This document shows, in pieces, positions 43,830-52,800 of a stretch of 64,000 bases of DNA. Where the stretch lies: contig CAZVQW010000005.1 in the NCBI GenBank assembly GCA_964629475.1, positions 70,589 to 134,588 on the forward strand. The letters run 5' to 3'. Numbering within the stretch: the stretch's first letter is position 1; the number at the start of each line of letters is the position of its first letter. Source of the stretch: SMWD01 sp964629475 (lineage in GTDB: Bacteria; Pseudomonadota; Gammaproteobacteria; Steroidobacterales; GCA-2729495). Made by a program: the position numbers and the translations under genes. A model generated the notes under the pieces. That model searched no databases and was not told where the DNA came from. It saw only the letters and a program-made list of their open reading frames with translations.

Positions 43830-44180
43830 CTACCCGGTGTGCTGCTGACGGTTCCCTTGCAGCAAACTACAGCGGTTTACTTCCCGATCCATTTTCCCAA
43901 CAACCATCAAAGCAAACATCCTGAAGTCCGCAATCAGTGACCACAGCGGATACGTGAAGGTGGCCGGTCGGTTTTTTTCGATAAAAAAATGCGAGTACCA
44001 GGCGAAGCCATATCCGGCAATGGGCGCCGCAAGCAACAGATAAGCGCTAAAACGGAACGACACGATGACGAGCACAATCACAATCAGCGTGCCCATAAAA
44101 TGGAACATTCGCGTCAGCTTGAGACGATGCTCGCCGACGTAGAATGGCCAGAATTCCTTGAAGCTACGATATTTTTCCAT
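43830..44180 (-). CDS. Mpo1-like (DUF962) small membrane protein
   Basis: A 116-residue membrane protein. The start at 44180 gives the usual N-terminus KYRSFKEFWPFYVGEH; a longer frame adds 25 residues. It has HRLKLTRMFHFMG, two or three hydrophobic helices, and the conserved WYSHFFIEKNRPATFTYPLW block, characteristic of the DUF962/Mpo1 family. Yeast Mpo1 is an iron-dependent 2-hydroxy fatty acid dioxygenase of alpha-oxidation; the bacterial role is less known. Conserved His residues may bind iron. Stands alone on the minus strand. Confidence 0.85.
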   Translation of the reverse strand: MEKYRSFKEFWPFYVGEHRLKLTRMFHFMGTLIVIVLVIVSFRFSAYLLLAAPIAGYGFAWYSHFFIEKNRPATFTYPLWSLIADFRMFALMVVGKMDREVNRCSLLQGNRQQHTG

Positions 44181-44410
44181 GGTATACACAGGTATTACAC
44201 GCAAGAAGACAATGGGTCCAGCTAAGGTGTGAGCTGCGCTGCAGCCACTTAACATAATTGATTTTCAGGGTCATTTCGAAAGAAAAAATAAAACTCTTAA
44301 CAATCGCCTGTGATTTCGAGTATGATACATTGAAATCCGGTTCACCCTGGTAGATTTATTAAGGGGCTGGTGAAACGGAAATAACTCCCGATGGCGCAAT
44401 CTGTCATTAG

Positions 44411-45163
44411 ATGTTGGGAGTTAGGACAATTAATACTAATTATCTTCGTGCCATTGGCACCGCCATCGTGTTGGGGATGGCTGGATCAGCAAGCGCCGCC
44501 GTACTTGATTTTGAAGGATTCGACGCGGGTCGGATCATCGATGATGAGTATGCGCCGGATGTTGCAATCAGCGCGATCAATCTAAGTCACGGCCCTGATG
44601 TGGCCTTGATTTTCGATACGATGGATCTGAATCCTGCCGGAGGAGATTACGATCTGGTCGGACCATTCGACAGCATCAATCCCAGTCTGGCTGATAACTA
44701 CAGCCCGGGCAATGTATTGATCATCCAGGAACGCAACGACTGTAATTTCGAAACGGGATTTTGTACCACACCGGACGATGAAGGCAGTCGACCCGGCGGT
44801 GAATTTGAATTCCTGTTCAGCTCGGATATTACTCTCGAGTCCATAGACTTCTTCGACATCGAATTGATTGAGGACAATGGCAACCCGGACAGTGAGATCC
44901 ATTTGTTTGACAACATCGGCAACGAAATACTACCCGGAACGTTCTATGTCCCCAATACCGATGGTGACAACCAGTGGAACCAGCTGTCCTTTGCTTCTAC
45001 CAGCGGTGTTCGACGTATCGTTATCGAACTGAACGGCTCAGGTGCCATCGATAACCTGACGTATCAGGTCGTACCGGTACCGGCTGCAGCCTGGTTGTTC
45101 GGCTCAGCCCTGGGCTTGATGGGTTGGCTACGGCTCAGAGCAAATCGTCCGCCCACACATTGA
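44411..45163 (+). CDS. PEP-CTERM-sorted exported protein
   Basis: A 250-residue exported protein. Signal peptide to about residue 28 (GSASAA), then a beta-rich domain starting VLDFEGFDAGRIIDDEY, a form common in PEP-CTERM proteins, with acidic calcium-like loops. It ends VPVPAAAWLFGSALGLMGW and RLRANR: the PEP-CTERM tripartite signal (VPxPA motif, hydrophobic helix, basic tail) handled by exosortase/archaeosortase-type enzymes. The start has no strong ribosome site, so the exact N-terminus is uncertain. Its role is probably in exopolysaccharide or surface structures. The exosortase is not in the window. Confidence 0.82.
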   Translation: MLGVRTINTNYLRAIGTAIVLGMAGSASAAVLDFEGFDAGRIIDDEYAPDVAISAINLSHGPDVALIFDTMDLNPAGGDYDLVGPFDSINPSLADNYSPGNVLIIQERNDCNFETGFCTTPDDEGSRPGGEFEFLFSSDITLESIDFFDIELIEDNGNPDSEIHLFDNIGNEILPGTFYVPNTDGDNQWNQLSFASTSGVRRIVIELNGSGAIDNLTYQVVPVPAAAWLFGSALGLMGWLRLRANRPPTH

Positions 45164-45219
45164 TACGAGATGAAGCACGTGCCGGCGGTGACTCAGGCTG
45201 TCGCCGGCACTCTCTCCTC

Positions 45220-46590
45220 CTAGCTTCCACTCCATTGATCGGCCTCGATCACGCTTGCGCGGAAATGCCTGAGGTTGGCGATCAGAAATCCGATTGCCAA
45301 AATGCCCGCACCAATCACCACGCAGACAATGGAGTAGCGCAGCGCCGCATCATCGCCAAACACATAGTCGGTCACCAGGGCGACCGATGTTGAGCCAAGA
45401 ATCAGGCCCAGAATACCTATCACGAAGTAATAAACCGCGGTGGTCACGGCACGCATCTGATTCGGCACGATCATCATCAGGGATGCCGCACCGGTCGCCG
45501 AAGGCATGGCCGCACCTACCGTGGCCGGAAACAGCATCACCACGGCCAGCTCAGGTGTGGACATCAACGGCGCTGCAATCGAGAACGCGATCAGTATCAG
45601 CACACCGACCAGGGTCGCACGCATGTGCCCGTCGCGATGACCCCGCTTGTACAGCCAGTCACCCATCCAGCCGCCGAGTGCGACACCGGTAGGCCCGGCG
45701 AACAATACGACCAGGCCATAGGCTTTGCTGATCTCCGGGTACGTCCAGCCCCAGGTGCGAACGAACATCGTGGGGATCCAAAACATAAAGGCATAACCGA
45801 TGATCGTGACGACCGACATGCCCAGAAACAACGTGCCGTAGGTTCGCCAGCGCTGCAACAGGAACTGCACGACCTGCTTCATCGGCATCACTTCCTGGGG
45901 TCCGCCCGCCTGCTCCTGCATCTGTATCTTGTCCTGACGAACGGGCTCCTTGATCGTAGCCATGAGGGCGGCGACGATCAGACCCGGCAGCCCCACCCAT
46001 AACAGCACGGTCTGCCACGCGGCGAGTTCGCCCACCATCGGCAGACTCACGGTCGGCGCAGTGCTGACATAGCCGATGACCTGGCCGCCGACCAGCATGG
46101 CGATCCCGCCGCCAAGCGAAATACCCAGGCTGTAAAAGGCAATAGGCTTGCCGCGCCGTTCCCTGGGAAAATAGTCGCTGATCATTGACAACGCGGACGG
46201 GTTCAGTGGCGCCTGACCGAAACCGACGCCGAGGCGCGCCAGAAACAGGTGGGTGAAATTTTTCGCCAGCCCGCAGGCAGCCGTCATCAGGCACCAAACG
46301 GTAATACCAATCGCGATCATGCCACGGCGACTGCGCCGATCCGCCATCCGGCCCAACGGTATCGCGAGCACGGTATAGAAAATGGCAAAAGCCAGACCCA
46401 GCAACAGGCTCATCTGAGTGTCGGTAATGCCAAGGTCATTTTTTATCGGATCCACCAGCAGGGACAGGATTTGCCGGTCCAGAAAGGACAAGGCATAGGC
46501 GATGGTTAATACAATGACGACATACCAGCCATAAGCTGGCGCCGGATACGTTGACGTTGCTGCAGTATCGGCCCTGGTTGTTTCGGTCAC
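45220..46590 (-). CDS. MFS transporter, spinster-like
   Basis: A 456-residue permease. The GTG at 46590 follows GGGGGAG at ideal spacing, better than the ATG 33 bp upstream. Twelve helices; helix 1 region YALSFLDRQILSLLVDPIKN and loop 2-3 MADRRSRRGMIAIG match the spinster-like/hexuronate MFS group common in sphingomonad and marine catabolic clusters. Likely proton-coupled transport of an organic acid or lipid-like compound. Converges with the PEP-CTERM gene (56 bp between ends). No operon partner. Confidence 0.88.
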   Translation of the reverse strand: MTETTRADTAATSTYPAPAYGWYVVIVLTIAYALSFLDRQILSLLVDPIKNDLGITDTQMSLLLGLAFAIFYTVLAIPLGRMADRRSRRGMIAIGITVWCLMTAACGLAKNFTHLFLARLGVGFGQAPLNPSALSMISDYFPRERRGKPIAFYSLGISLGGGIAMLVGGQVIGYVSTAPTVSLPMVGELAAWQTVLLWVGLPGLIVAALMATIKEPVRQDKIQMQEQAGGPQEVMPMKQVVQFLLQRWRTYGTLFLGMSVVTIIGYAFMFWIPTMFVRTWGWTYPEISKAYGLVVLFAGPTGVALGGWMGDWLYKRGHRDGHMRATLVGVLILIAFSIAAPLMSTPELAVVMLFPATVGAAMPSATGAASLMMIVPNQMRAVTTAVYYFVIGILGLILGSTSVALVTDYVFGDDAALRYSIVCVVIGAGILAIGFLIANLRHFRASVIEADQWSGS

Positions 46591-46698
46591 TGCCGTTCTC
46601 CCCCTGTAGTGAACGCCGATCATACCTGACGTTGATCAGGACAGACAGAACGTTACCGCGTAGTCACCATGATCGACCAGCGTAACCTGATTTATCAG

Positions 46699-47802
46699 TT
46701 ATCCGGTTGCGAAGGTCGGCGACTTCGCAGCTGAGAAATTTCCCAGTGAATGAATTCCAGGCAGGTACTGCAGGCCGGCTTCAAAATCAACCAGCCTGTT
46801 GACCAGGTAAAACACGAACATCGTTGACAGCCAGTCGGCAAATTCCGCCTCGGAGCCAAGATGCTTGCGCATATTAATCATGATCCATGAGAAATGTTCC
46901 CAGGTATCGAAACATGAGTCACAATCCCGGTCGATCCCGGTGCAGCAGCGGCGCGTGGTCCTGAAGTCGGCATTGTACACACGGAAATGCTTGTTGTACG
47001 GCTTGCCGTTTTGCAGTCTTTCCCGATTGGCTGCGCTGTTCGTCGACAGATTGGTGCAGACATCATAGCCCCACTGTTCGTCATACAAACGTCCGGAGGT
47101 AACGACCTGGTTGAAATAGTGCGTCGTGTAGAACTTGTCGGGATAACGCTCGATCATGCGGTCTATTTCTGACTGCACCGCATCAAACCCTTGCCGATAG
47201 TCGAGCTGGCCGCCAAGCTTTGCCACATCACTGTAATAGTTGATCAGCACCCGGTTGCCGTTGTCGATGCACTGGCTCACCACGCTCTCGATCTCGTCGG
47301 CACAGCCCGGCGCCACCGTGTAGTACCAGAAAGCGCGGGGGTCATCGCGGTAGTTTGCCAATGCGGTGGCAAAATAATCCTGCTTACCATCACCACGCAA
47401 CGCGGCATCGGTTTGATGATCGCCCCAGACCGCTATACCCAGGGGCATATTCTCGAAACCTTCATAGGGGATTTTTATCAGGCCGTTGGTGGCCACATTC
47501 ATCTTGAAGTTTTCGTAGATCTTTTTTAGCCGGCCCGGCACCAGCGCAGGCTCGCCGCCAACGACCGTAATAAAATTGGTGCCGCGCGCCTGCTCTTTTT
47601 GCAACAGCGCATCAAAAGCGCAATCATCCTGGCCAATGCGAACCCGATCCATACCCTCGGCATAGTAGTAGCAACCGCTGCAACGAAGGTTACATTTACT
47701 GGTAATATCCAGCGCAATTGAGCGTATCGGCCCCACTGCACGAATCGCATCGTACATGCCTTTCAGAAGCGGGTCTTTGAGGTACGAGCTGAGTCGAGTC
47801 AT
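46699..47802 (-). CDS. Radical SAM protein with C-terminal cysteine cluster
   Basis: A 367-residue radical SAM enzyme. The start at 47802 is chosen because the product then begins MTRLSSYLKDPLL; no strong ribosome site is visible, so other starts are possible. The 4Fe-4S motif is CNLRCSGC (C-x3-C-x2-C), then VVGGEPAL for SAM binding. Further cysteines, VAPGC, SQCIDN, YDVCTN and RRCCTGIDRDCDSC, suggest an auxiliary cluster of the SPASM/twitch type. No substrate peptide gene is adjacent. It is divergent from the M1 peptidase at 47946, with 143 bp between starts. The modification performed is unknown. Confidence 0.85.
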   Translation of the reverse strand: MTRLSSYLKDPLLKGMYDAIRAVGPIRSIALDITSKCNLRCSGCYYYAEGMDRVRIGQDDCAFDALLQKEQARGTNFITVVGGEPALVPGRLKKIYENFKMNVATNGLIKIPYEGFENMPLGIAVWGDHQTDAALRGDGKQDYFATALANYRDDPRAFWYYTVAPGCADEIESVVSQCIDNGNRVLINYYSDVAKLGGQLDYRQGFDAVQSEIDRMIERYPDKFYTTHYFNQVVTSGRLYDEQWGYDVCTNLSTNSAANRERLQNGKPYNKHFRVYNADFRTTRRCCTGIDRDCDSCFDTWEHFSWIMINMRKHLGSEAEFADWLSTMFVFYLVNRLVDFEAGLQYLPGIHSLGNFSAAKSPTFATG

Positions 47803-47945
47803 CAGCAAAGTGTACACGATACGATCGGATCCACAGGATCTGGCCCATAAAATCTGGCAACCGGAAAAACATGTGCCGGTCATCACTCCGGGAATTGTTT
47901 TTCTTTAAAACACAATTCCAGATATCAGCAGAACAGAGAAAAAAT

Positions 47946-50660
47946 ATGAATGACATCCTTACAAGAAAAAACCTATGGCTGGCCGGTATTTTTCTGTTTT
48001 TCATCTTGTTAACCGCCTGTGCCAAGCAAACCGACATCATTGCCGGTTCCGAAACACCATTTCGTTTGCCCGATACCGTTCACCCGGAACGCTACCGGCT
48101 CGACCTGACTATTATTCCTGACACCGACCATTTCTCCGGTCGTGTCGAAATCGAAATCAGGATCAATGAGCCGGTTGATGTCATCTGGCTACACGGAAAA
48201 GATCTTGAGGTTGCTGCAGCCAAGATCATCAAGGATGACGGCACCACTGTAGACGCAAAATATAGCGAGGTGACAAATGACGGCATGGCGCGCCTGGACC
48301 TGCCCGGAACACTGCAACCGCAAAATGCAACGCTCAGCCTGAACTACACCGCACCTTTCAAGGCAACGCTGAATGGTCTTTACAAAGTTGAAGTCGGTGA
48401 CGATTCATACGGCTTCACACAATTTGAAAGTATCTATGCACGCAGGGCATTCCCCTCCTTCGATGAACCACGCTTCAAGACACCATTCGACATCTCTATT
48501 ACGACACGCTCGGAATATCATGCTGCCGGCAATACTCTGCCGACTGAAGAGGTCGGACTTGCCGATGACCTGAAGCGAACCACTTATGCAACGACCGAAC
48601 GACTTCCGACCTATCTCGTGGCCTTTGCAGTCGGACCGCTGGATGTTGTGGAGTGGGAACCGATCCCGCCTTCAGCCCACCGTGACCGACCGATTCCCCT
48701 GCGTGGACTGGCGGTACGCGGGCAAGGCAAACGCATGACCTGGGCCCTGGAAAATACGGCTGAGCTGCTGACATGGCTGGAAGACTATTTTGCGATCGAA
48801 TACCCCTACGACAAGCTGGACATCGTTGCCGTTCCGGATTTTGCATCCGGTGCGATGGAGAATGCCGGGCTGATCACTTACCGAGAACCACTCTTGCTGT
48901 TCGGCGACCAGCCTTCCGTCAATTTGCAGCGGCGCTATGCAATGACGCATGCACATGAACTGAGCCACCAGTGGTTCGGCAACCTGGTCACGATGCCATG
49001 GTGGGATGACATCTGGCTCAACGAAGCATTCGCCAGCTGGATTCAGGCCAAGGCGGCGCATGACTGGGGACCGGAATACCGCTTCGACCGCAATACCCAG
49101 GCACGGGCGATCAACGCAATGTCCGTTGACAGTCTGACCACAGCACGCCAGATACGACAACCGGTCAATGATTCCGGCGCGATCCTCAATGCATTCGATG
49201 GCATCACTTACCTCAAAGGCGCCGGAGTATTGCAAATGATCGAACGCTATCTCGGCGAGGACAATTTTCGCGCAGGAATTCGCAATTACATGCGCGAACA
49301 TGCATTTGGTAGCGCTACGGTCTATGACCTGATCGCTGCACTGACCGCCACCTCGGGAGCAGACAAAGATGTGAAGGGTGTCTTTGAAAGCTTCCTGTTC
49401 CAACCGGGCGTGCCCTATATCGACGTTGCGGTTCAATGCACCGGTAACGAGGTAACGGTTAACCTGGCCCAGGAACGCTATCTGCCGCTGGGCTCAACCG
49501 GCGACCGCAACCAGAACTGGAATATACCGGTCTGTCTTGCCTGGGGTACGGACACGGAACGCAACGAAGAATGCATACTGCTGACCGAGAAAAAGCAGAC
49601 CGTTTCCCTGTCTGCTGCCAACGAGTGTCCGACATGGCTGATGCCTAATGCCGGCGGCGCCGGGTACTATCGCTGGAACCTGGATGATACGGGCATGAAG
49701 GCCTTGCGCGGAGTGTTCAATACCACACTGAATGTCCAGGAACGCATCTCGGTTGTCGATAGTCTGACGGCCGGGATCAACAACGGTTCGACGACTACCG
49801 GTACCCTGATCGACATGCTCCCGGAGATCGTCGCCGCCAAAGAGCGTACCGTCGTAATTTCCCCGCTGGGAACCTATCGGAAGATCCTGAGCAAACTTCT
49901 GGACGATGATCTTCGCGAGGTAGCCAGAAATCATGCCGACGGCATATGGTCCCCACGCCTCGCGGCGCTGGATGAACCTGACGGCGCGGAATCGGCAGTT
50001 GAAGCGACGATGCTGCGCAGTTATCTCGTCAACTTTCTGGCGCTGGATGTCCGTTCGGCAACCCTGCGCAATGACCTGACAAAAGCCGCCCACCGATTCA
50101 TCGGCTATCAGCAGGACGGCACCTTGCATGGTGATGCACTGGATCCCGACGTACTCACCACCGCCCTGACGGTCGCTGTTCAGGACAGCAGCCGGGAATT
50201 CACCACGGCCCTGATCGTGCAACTCAAGGCCAGTGACGATCAACGCGTGCGGCAGGCCATCATCACCGCATTGGCCAACGCGACGGATCCCGTCATCATC
50301 AGCGATATTCGCAGCCTTGTCATGAGCGATGCAGTACGCAGCAATGAGCGGCAGACCTGGATGAACATCATTCTTAATGATGACAGCCGTGATCAGAACT
50401 GGCCCTGGGTTCAGGAGAACCTGGACCAGATCCTGGAAAATGAATCTGACCGTATTGCCAGGGACGCCTCCAGATCGTTCGGACGATGGTTTTGCTCCGC
50501 TGATGAAGCGGCCGAATTAACCGCCGTATTCGAGGATCGCGTCGATCAGTATATCGGCGCACGACGCATCTACGAACAAACACTGGAGAGCATCAGCTTG
50601 TGTACCGCCTTCAGGGAGAAGCATTCCACCAGCACAACTAAATATTTCTCAAAACTGTAG
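47946..50660 (+). CDS. M1-family aminopeptidase lipoprotein
   Basis: A 904-residue metallopeptidase. The ATG at 47946 yields a lipoprotein signal (FILLTAC, Cys24). Domain 1 starts VHPERYRLDLTIIPD; the exopeptidase motif GAMENAGLITY is followed by zinc-binding HELSHQWFGN and NEAFASW; the C-terminal ERAP1-like alpha-helical domain (about 550-900) is full length. It removes N-terminal amino acids from peptides; here it would be anchored to the outer membrane facing periplasm or outside, which points to peptide scavenging. Divergent from the radical SAM gene. Typical of marine Gammaproteobacteria. Confidence 0.92.
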   Translation: MNDILTRKNLWLAGIFLFFILLTACAKQTDIIAGSETPFRLPDTVHPERYRLDLTIIPDTDHFSGRVEIEIRINEPVDVIWLHGKDLEVAAAKIIKDDGTTVDAKYSEVTNDGMARLDLPGTLQPQNATLSLNYTAPFKATLNGLYKVEVGDDSYGFTQFESIYARRAFPSFDEPRFKTPFDISITTRSEYHAAGNTLPTEEVGLADDLKRTTYATTERLPTYLVAFAVGPLDVVEWEPIPPSAHRDRPIPLRGLAVRGQGKRMTWALENTAELLTWLEDYFAIEYPYDKLDIVAVPDFASGAMENAGLITYREPLLLFGDQPSVNLQRRYAMTHAHELSHQWFGNLVTMPWWDDIWLNEAFASWIQAKAAHDWGPEYRFDRNTQARAINAMSVDSLTTARQIRQPVNDSGAILNAFDGITYLKGAGVLQMIERYLGEDNFRAGIRNYMREHAFGSATVYDLIAALTATSGADKDVKGVFESFLFQPGVPYIDVAVQCTGNEVTVNLAQERYLPLGSTGDRNQNWNIPVCLAWGTDTERNEECILLTEKKQTVSLSAANECPTWLMPNAGGAGYYRWNLDDTGMKALRGVFNTTLNVQERISVVDSLTAGINNGSTTTGTLIDMLPEIVAAKERTVVISPLGTYRKILSKLLDDDLREVARNHADGIWSPRLAALDEPDGAESAVEATMLRSYLVNFLALDVRSATLRNDLTKAAHRFIGYQQDGTLHGDALDPDVLTTALTVAVQDSSREFTTALIVQLKASDDQRVRQAIITALANATDPVIISDIRSLVMSDAVRSNERQTWMNIILNDDSRDQNWPWVQENLDQILENESDRIARDASRSFGRWFCSADEAAELTAVFEDRVDQYIGARRIYEQTLESISLCTAFREKHSTSTTKYFSKL

Positions 50661-50694
50661 CTGCTAATAAATGAGACCTCCTCTTACTCAACAC

Positions 50695-50953
50695 TACCCA
50701 TGCCTGCGCAACTCGGGAATCACTTCCGCGGCAAGTGCCTCCATCTGCTCGACAGGCTGATCGACTCGAGCAACGGCACATTGCCGGCCACCTGATCCTG
50801 AACCCATGCACTGTCGAAACCGAGTTGCTCAGCCCGCTGCAGGGCGGTGCACACGAACTGCATGTCGGCCTGACCGTCGAGAAAGACCTGCGGAATCGGA
50901 ATACCGAATCTCAGTGGTTCAGCAGGCACGCCGGCCCCGAGTACTGCTGTCAT
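50695..50953 (-). pseudogene. Internally deleted LLM oxidoreductase gene
   Basis: The ATG overlaps the stop of the preceding LLM gene (TAATG). About 60 N-terminal residues look like an LLM protein (RFGIPIPQVF, QRAEQLGFDSAWVQDQ), then the frame runs off after VPLLES into a stop. In a different frame the same DNA continues directly as VEQMEALAAEVIPELRRHG and stop, which reads as a normal LLM C-terminus. So roughly 250 central residues are missing and the junction (around 50753-50770) is frameshifted. This is best explained by an internal deletion. Confidence 0.7.
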
Positions 50954-51993
50954 TAAAGTAATTCTTCGGCCAGCACGCGCAGCGCGTCGATTGATGCACC
51001 GCCAACCAGCATCGAGCCGATCTGACCACTGCGGCCGGCTTCTTTCCAGACTGCAAGACGCTCGCGGATCCGTTCGGCGGGACCGACTAACGCGCAATCA
51101 TCGACGAGTTGATCCGGCACGAGTTGTGCAGCTTCGACCTTCTTGCCCGTCAGATACAGTTGCTGGATTCGTCGGGCCTGATCCTCATAGCCCATACGTA
51201 CCGCGTAGTCATTATAAAAATTATGTCCGGGCGGCCCCATGCCACCGATATAAAGTGCGAGATAAGCCTTGACGCTCGCACGACATTGATCGAGATCGTC
51301 ACCCATGACGACACTGACCATCGGCGCCACATCAAAATCGGCCAGCGTCCGGTCACTCCCGGATTTCGCCAGGCCTTCTTCGATAAACGGTCCGATCAGA
51401 TCGCAGCGCTGCGGATTCATCCAGACCGGAAATACGCCCTCGGCCACCTCGCCCGCGCAACGCAGGCCCGCGGGTGTGATCGCCGCCGTATAGATTGGAA
51501 TCGGATATTGCGAGTGCAGAATACTTTTCATCGGCCGGCCGACACCCTTCGCATCCGCGCCACGGTACGGAACCTGGTAGTGATAGCCTTCATGTTCGAG
51601 AGGCGCACGGCGAGCAAAAATCTTGCGCAGGATCTCGACGTATTCCCGCGTCCGGGTCAATGGCCGACCATACGCGACGCCGTGCCAACCCTCGATGACA
51701 CCGGGGCCGGACGGCCCGATACCCAGAATGAATCGCCCGCCGGACATGGCGCTCAGCGTCATCGCGGACATCGCCGTACAGGTCGGCGTACGCGCCGGCA
51801 TTTGTACGATCGCCGTCCCGACCTTGATGCGCGACGTTTTTGCCAGCACCCATGCGGCGGGTGTTAACGCGTCGGAGCCATAGGCCTCGGCAGTCCAGAC
51901 CGAATCGAAACCGAGTCGCTCGGCTTCCATAATCTGTTCCATAGGGAGTTCGACCTGCGCCGGAGAATAACCGGCCATAAGTCCCAGCTTCAC
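50953..51993 (-). CDS. LLM-class F420/flavin-dependent oxidoreductase (copy C)
   Basis: A 346-residue luciferase-like protein: MKLGLMAGYSPAQVELPMEQ, AERLGFDSVWTAEAYGSDA, GTAIVQMPARTPT, LSAMSGGRFILGIGPSGP and VIEGWHGVAYGRPL. This form is close to the F420-dependent actinobacterial-type LLM group often seen in sphingomonad-like catabolic islands, and differs clearly from the copies at 34722/35878. It is complete, unlike the coupled downstream copy that has lost its centre. No FNR box is present here. Substrate unknown. Confidence 0.88.
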   Translation of the reverse strand: MKLGLMAGYSPAQVELPMEQIMEAERLGFDSVWTAEAYGSDALTPAAWVLAKTSRIKVGTAIVQMPARTPTCTAMSAMTLSAMSGGRFILGIGPSGPGVIEGWHGVAYGRPLTRTREYVEILRKIFARRAPLEHEGYHYQVPYRGADAKGVGRPMKSILHSQYPIPIYTAAITPAGLRCAGEVAEGVFPVWMNPQRCDLIGPFIEEGLAKSGSDRTLADFDVAPMVSVVMGDDLDQCRASVKAYLALYIGGMGPPGHNFYNDYAVRMGYEDQARRIQQLYLTGKKVEAAQLVPDQLVDDCALVGPAERIRERLAVWKEAGRSGQIGSMLVGGASIDALRVLAEELL

Positions 51994-52076
51994 AATGACA
52001 CCCCTGTAAATATCAGCTGGCGGCTAAAGAATTACCGCCCGACAGCGCCCATAGTGAACGCAGCTGAATGGGCGCG

Positions 52077-52706
52077 TCAACAGTCAGGCATATATTCGTC
52101 CGCCTGCCTGCCGGTCTGGTCCGCTTCGTCATCCTCAAGATCAACGATCCCGGGGTCAACGATTCCGGGATTACCGGCCATGGGTTCGTTCAACGACCCT
52201 TCGTCAACGGCCTGCAGGCGATTCGTCAATTCATCACGCTCGCTCTCAAGTCGATTGACCTCATCGAACACGACCGAAGCACCTGCCTTCAACACGCTGA
52301 GCTCAGTCTCGCTATCGCGCGCAATGATAGTCGCGCGAATCGTCTCTTCGGCATGATCGGTCAGTTCGCGACGCAGTTCGACAACCTTCTTGCTTTCTTG
52401 CTTGACGGCCTGACGCATGGTATCCAGCTCCGTATCACGGAATTCCAGTGTCTGCTCCATGTCATCGAGCGATGCACGCAACGTTTCGAGTTCATCGACC
52501 GATGCGGACAGCTTTTCAGTGGTTGTCTCGGCCTCTTTCTGGACCACCCGCAAGTTGGCTTCCAACGCCCGTATCGTATGATCCTGCTCGGGCGCCTCCA
52601 GGCCGACAGCGCGAGCGCCGACATAGGCGGCAAATTTTGCAGCAAGCCAACCGAGCAGGAAAGCAACGAATCCCAACAGCAACGGCAAGCCAAATAAATT
52701 CGACAT
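52077..52706 (-). CDS. Membrane-anchored coiled-coil protein, unknown function
   Basis: A 209-residue protein with one N-terminal membrane helix (FGLPLLLGFVAFLLGWLAAKF) and then about 130 residues of heptad-like coiled coil (EANLRVVQKEAETTTEKL, LETLRASLDDMEQTLEFRD), ending in a low-complexity acidic tail with a short internal repeat (NPGIVDPGIVDLEDDEAD). No family is recognised. It has the layout of envelope-spanning or division-associated coiled-coil proteins such as ZapG/YhcB, but sequence support for that is weak. Single gene between the LLM pair and the broken PQQ dehydrogenase. Confidence 0.7.
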   Translation of the reverse strand: MSNLFGLPLLLGFVAFLLGWLAAKFAAYVGARAVGLEAPEQDHTIRALEANLRVVQKEAETTTEKLSASVDELETLRASLDDMEQTLEFRDTELDTMRQAVKQESKKVVELRRELTDHAEETIRATIIARDSETELSVLKAGASVVFDEVNRLESERDELTNRLQAVDEGSLNEPMAGNPGIVDPGIVDLEDDEADQTGRQADEYMPDC

Positions 52707-52800
52707 AACCCGCACTCAACTCTGAAAAGTGGAACGATTAATTTATTCGGTCTCTCATAACCATTCCATGGACCAGTTCTCAGAATTTCACGTGCCGTGG

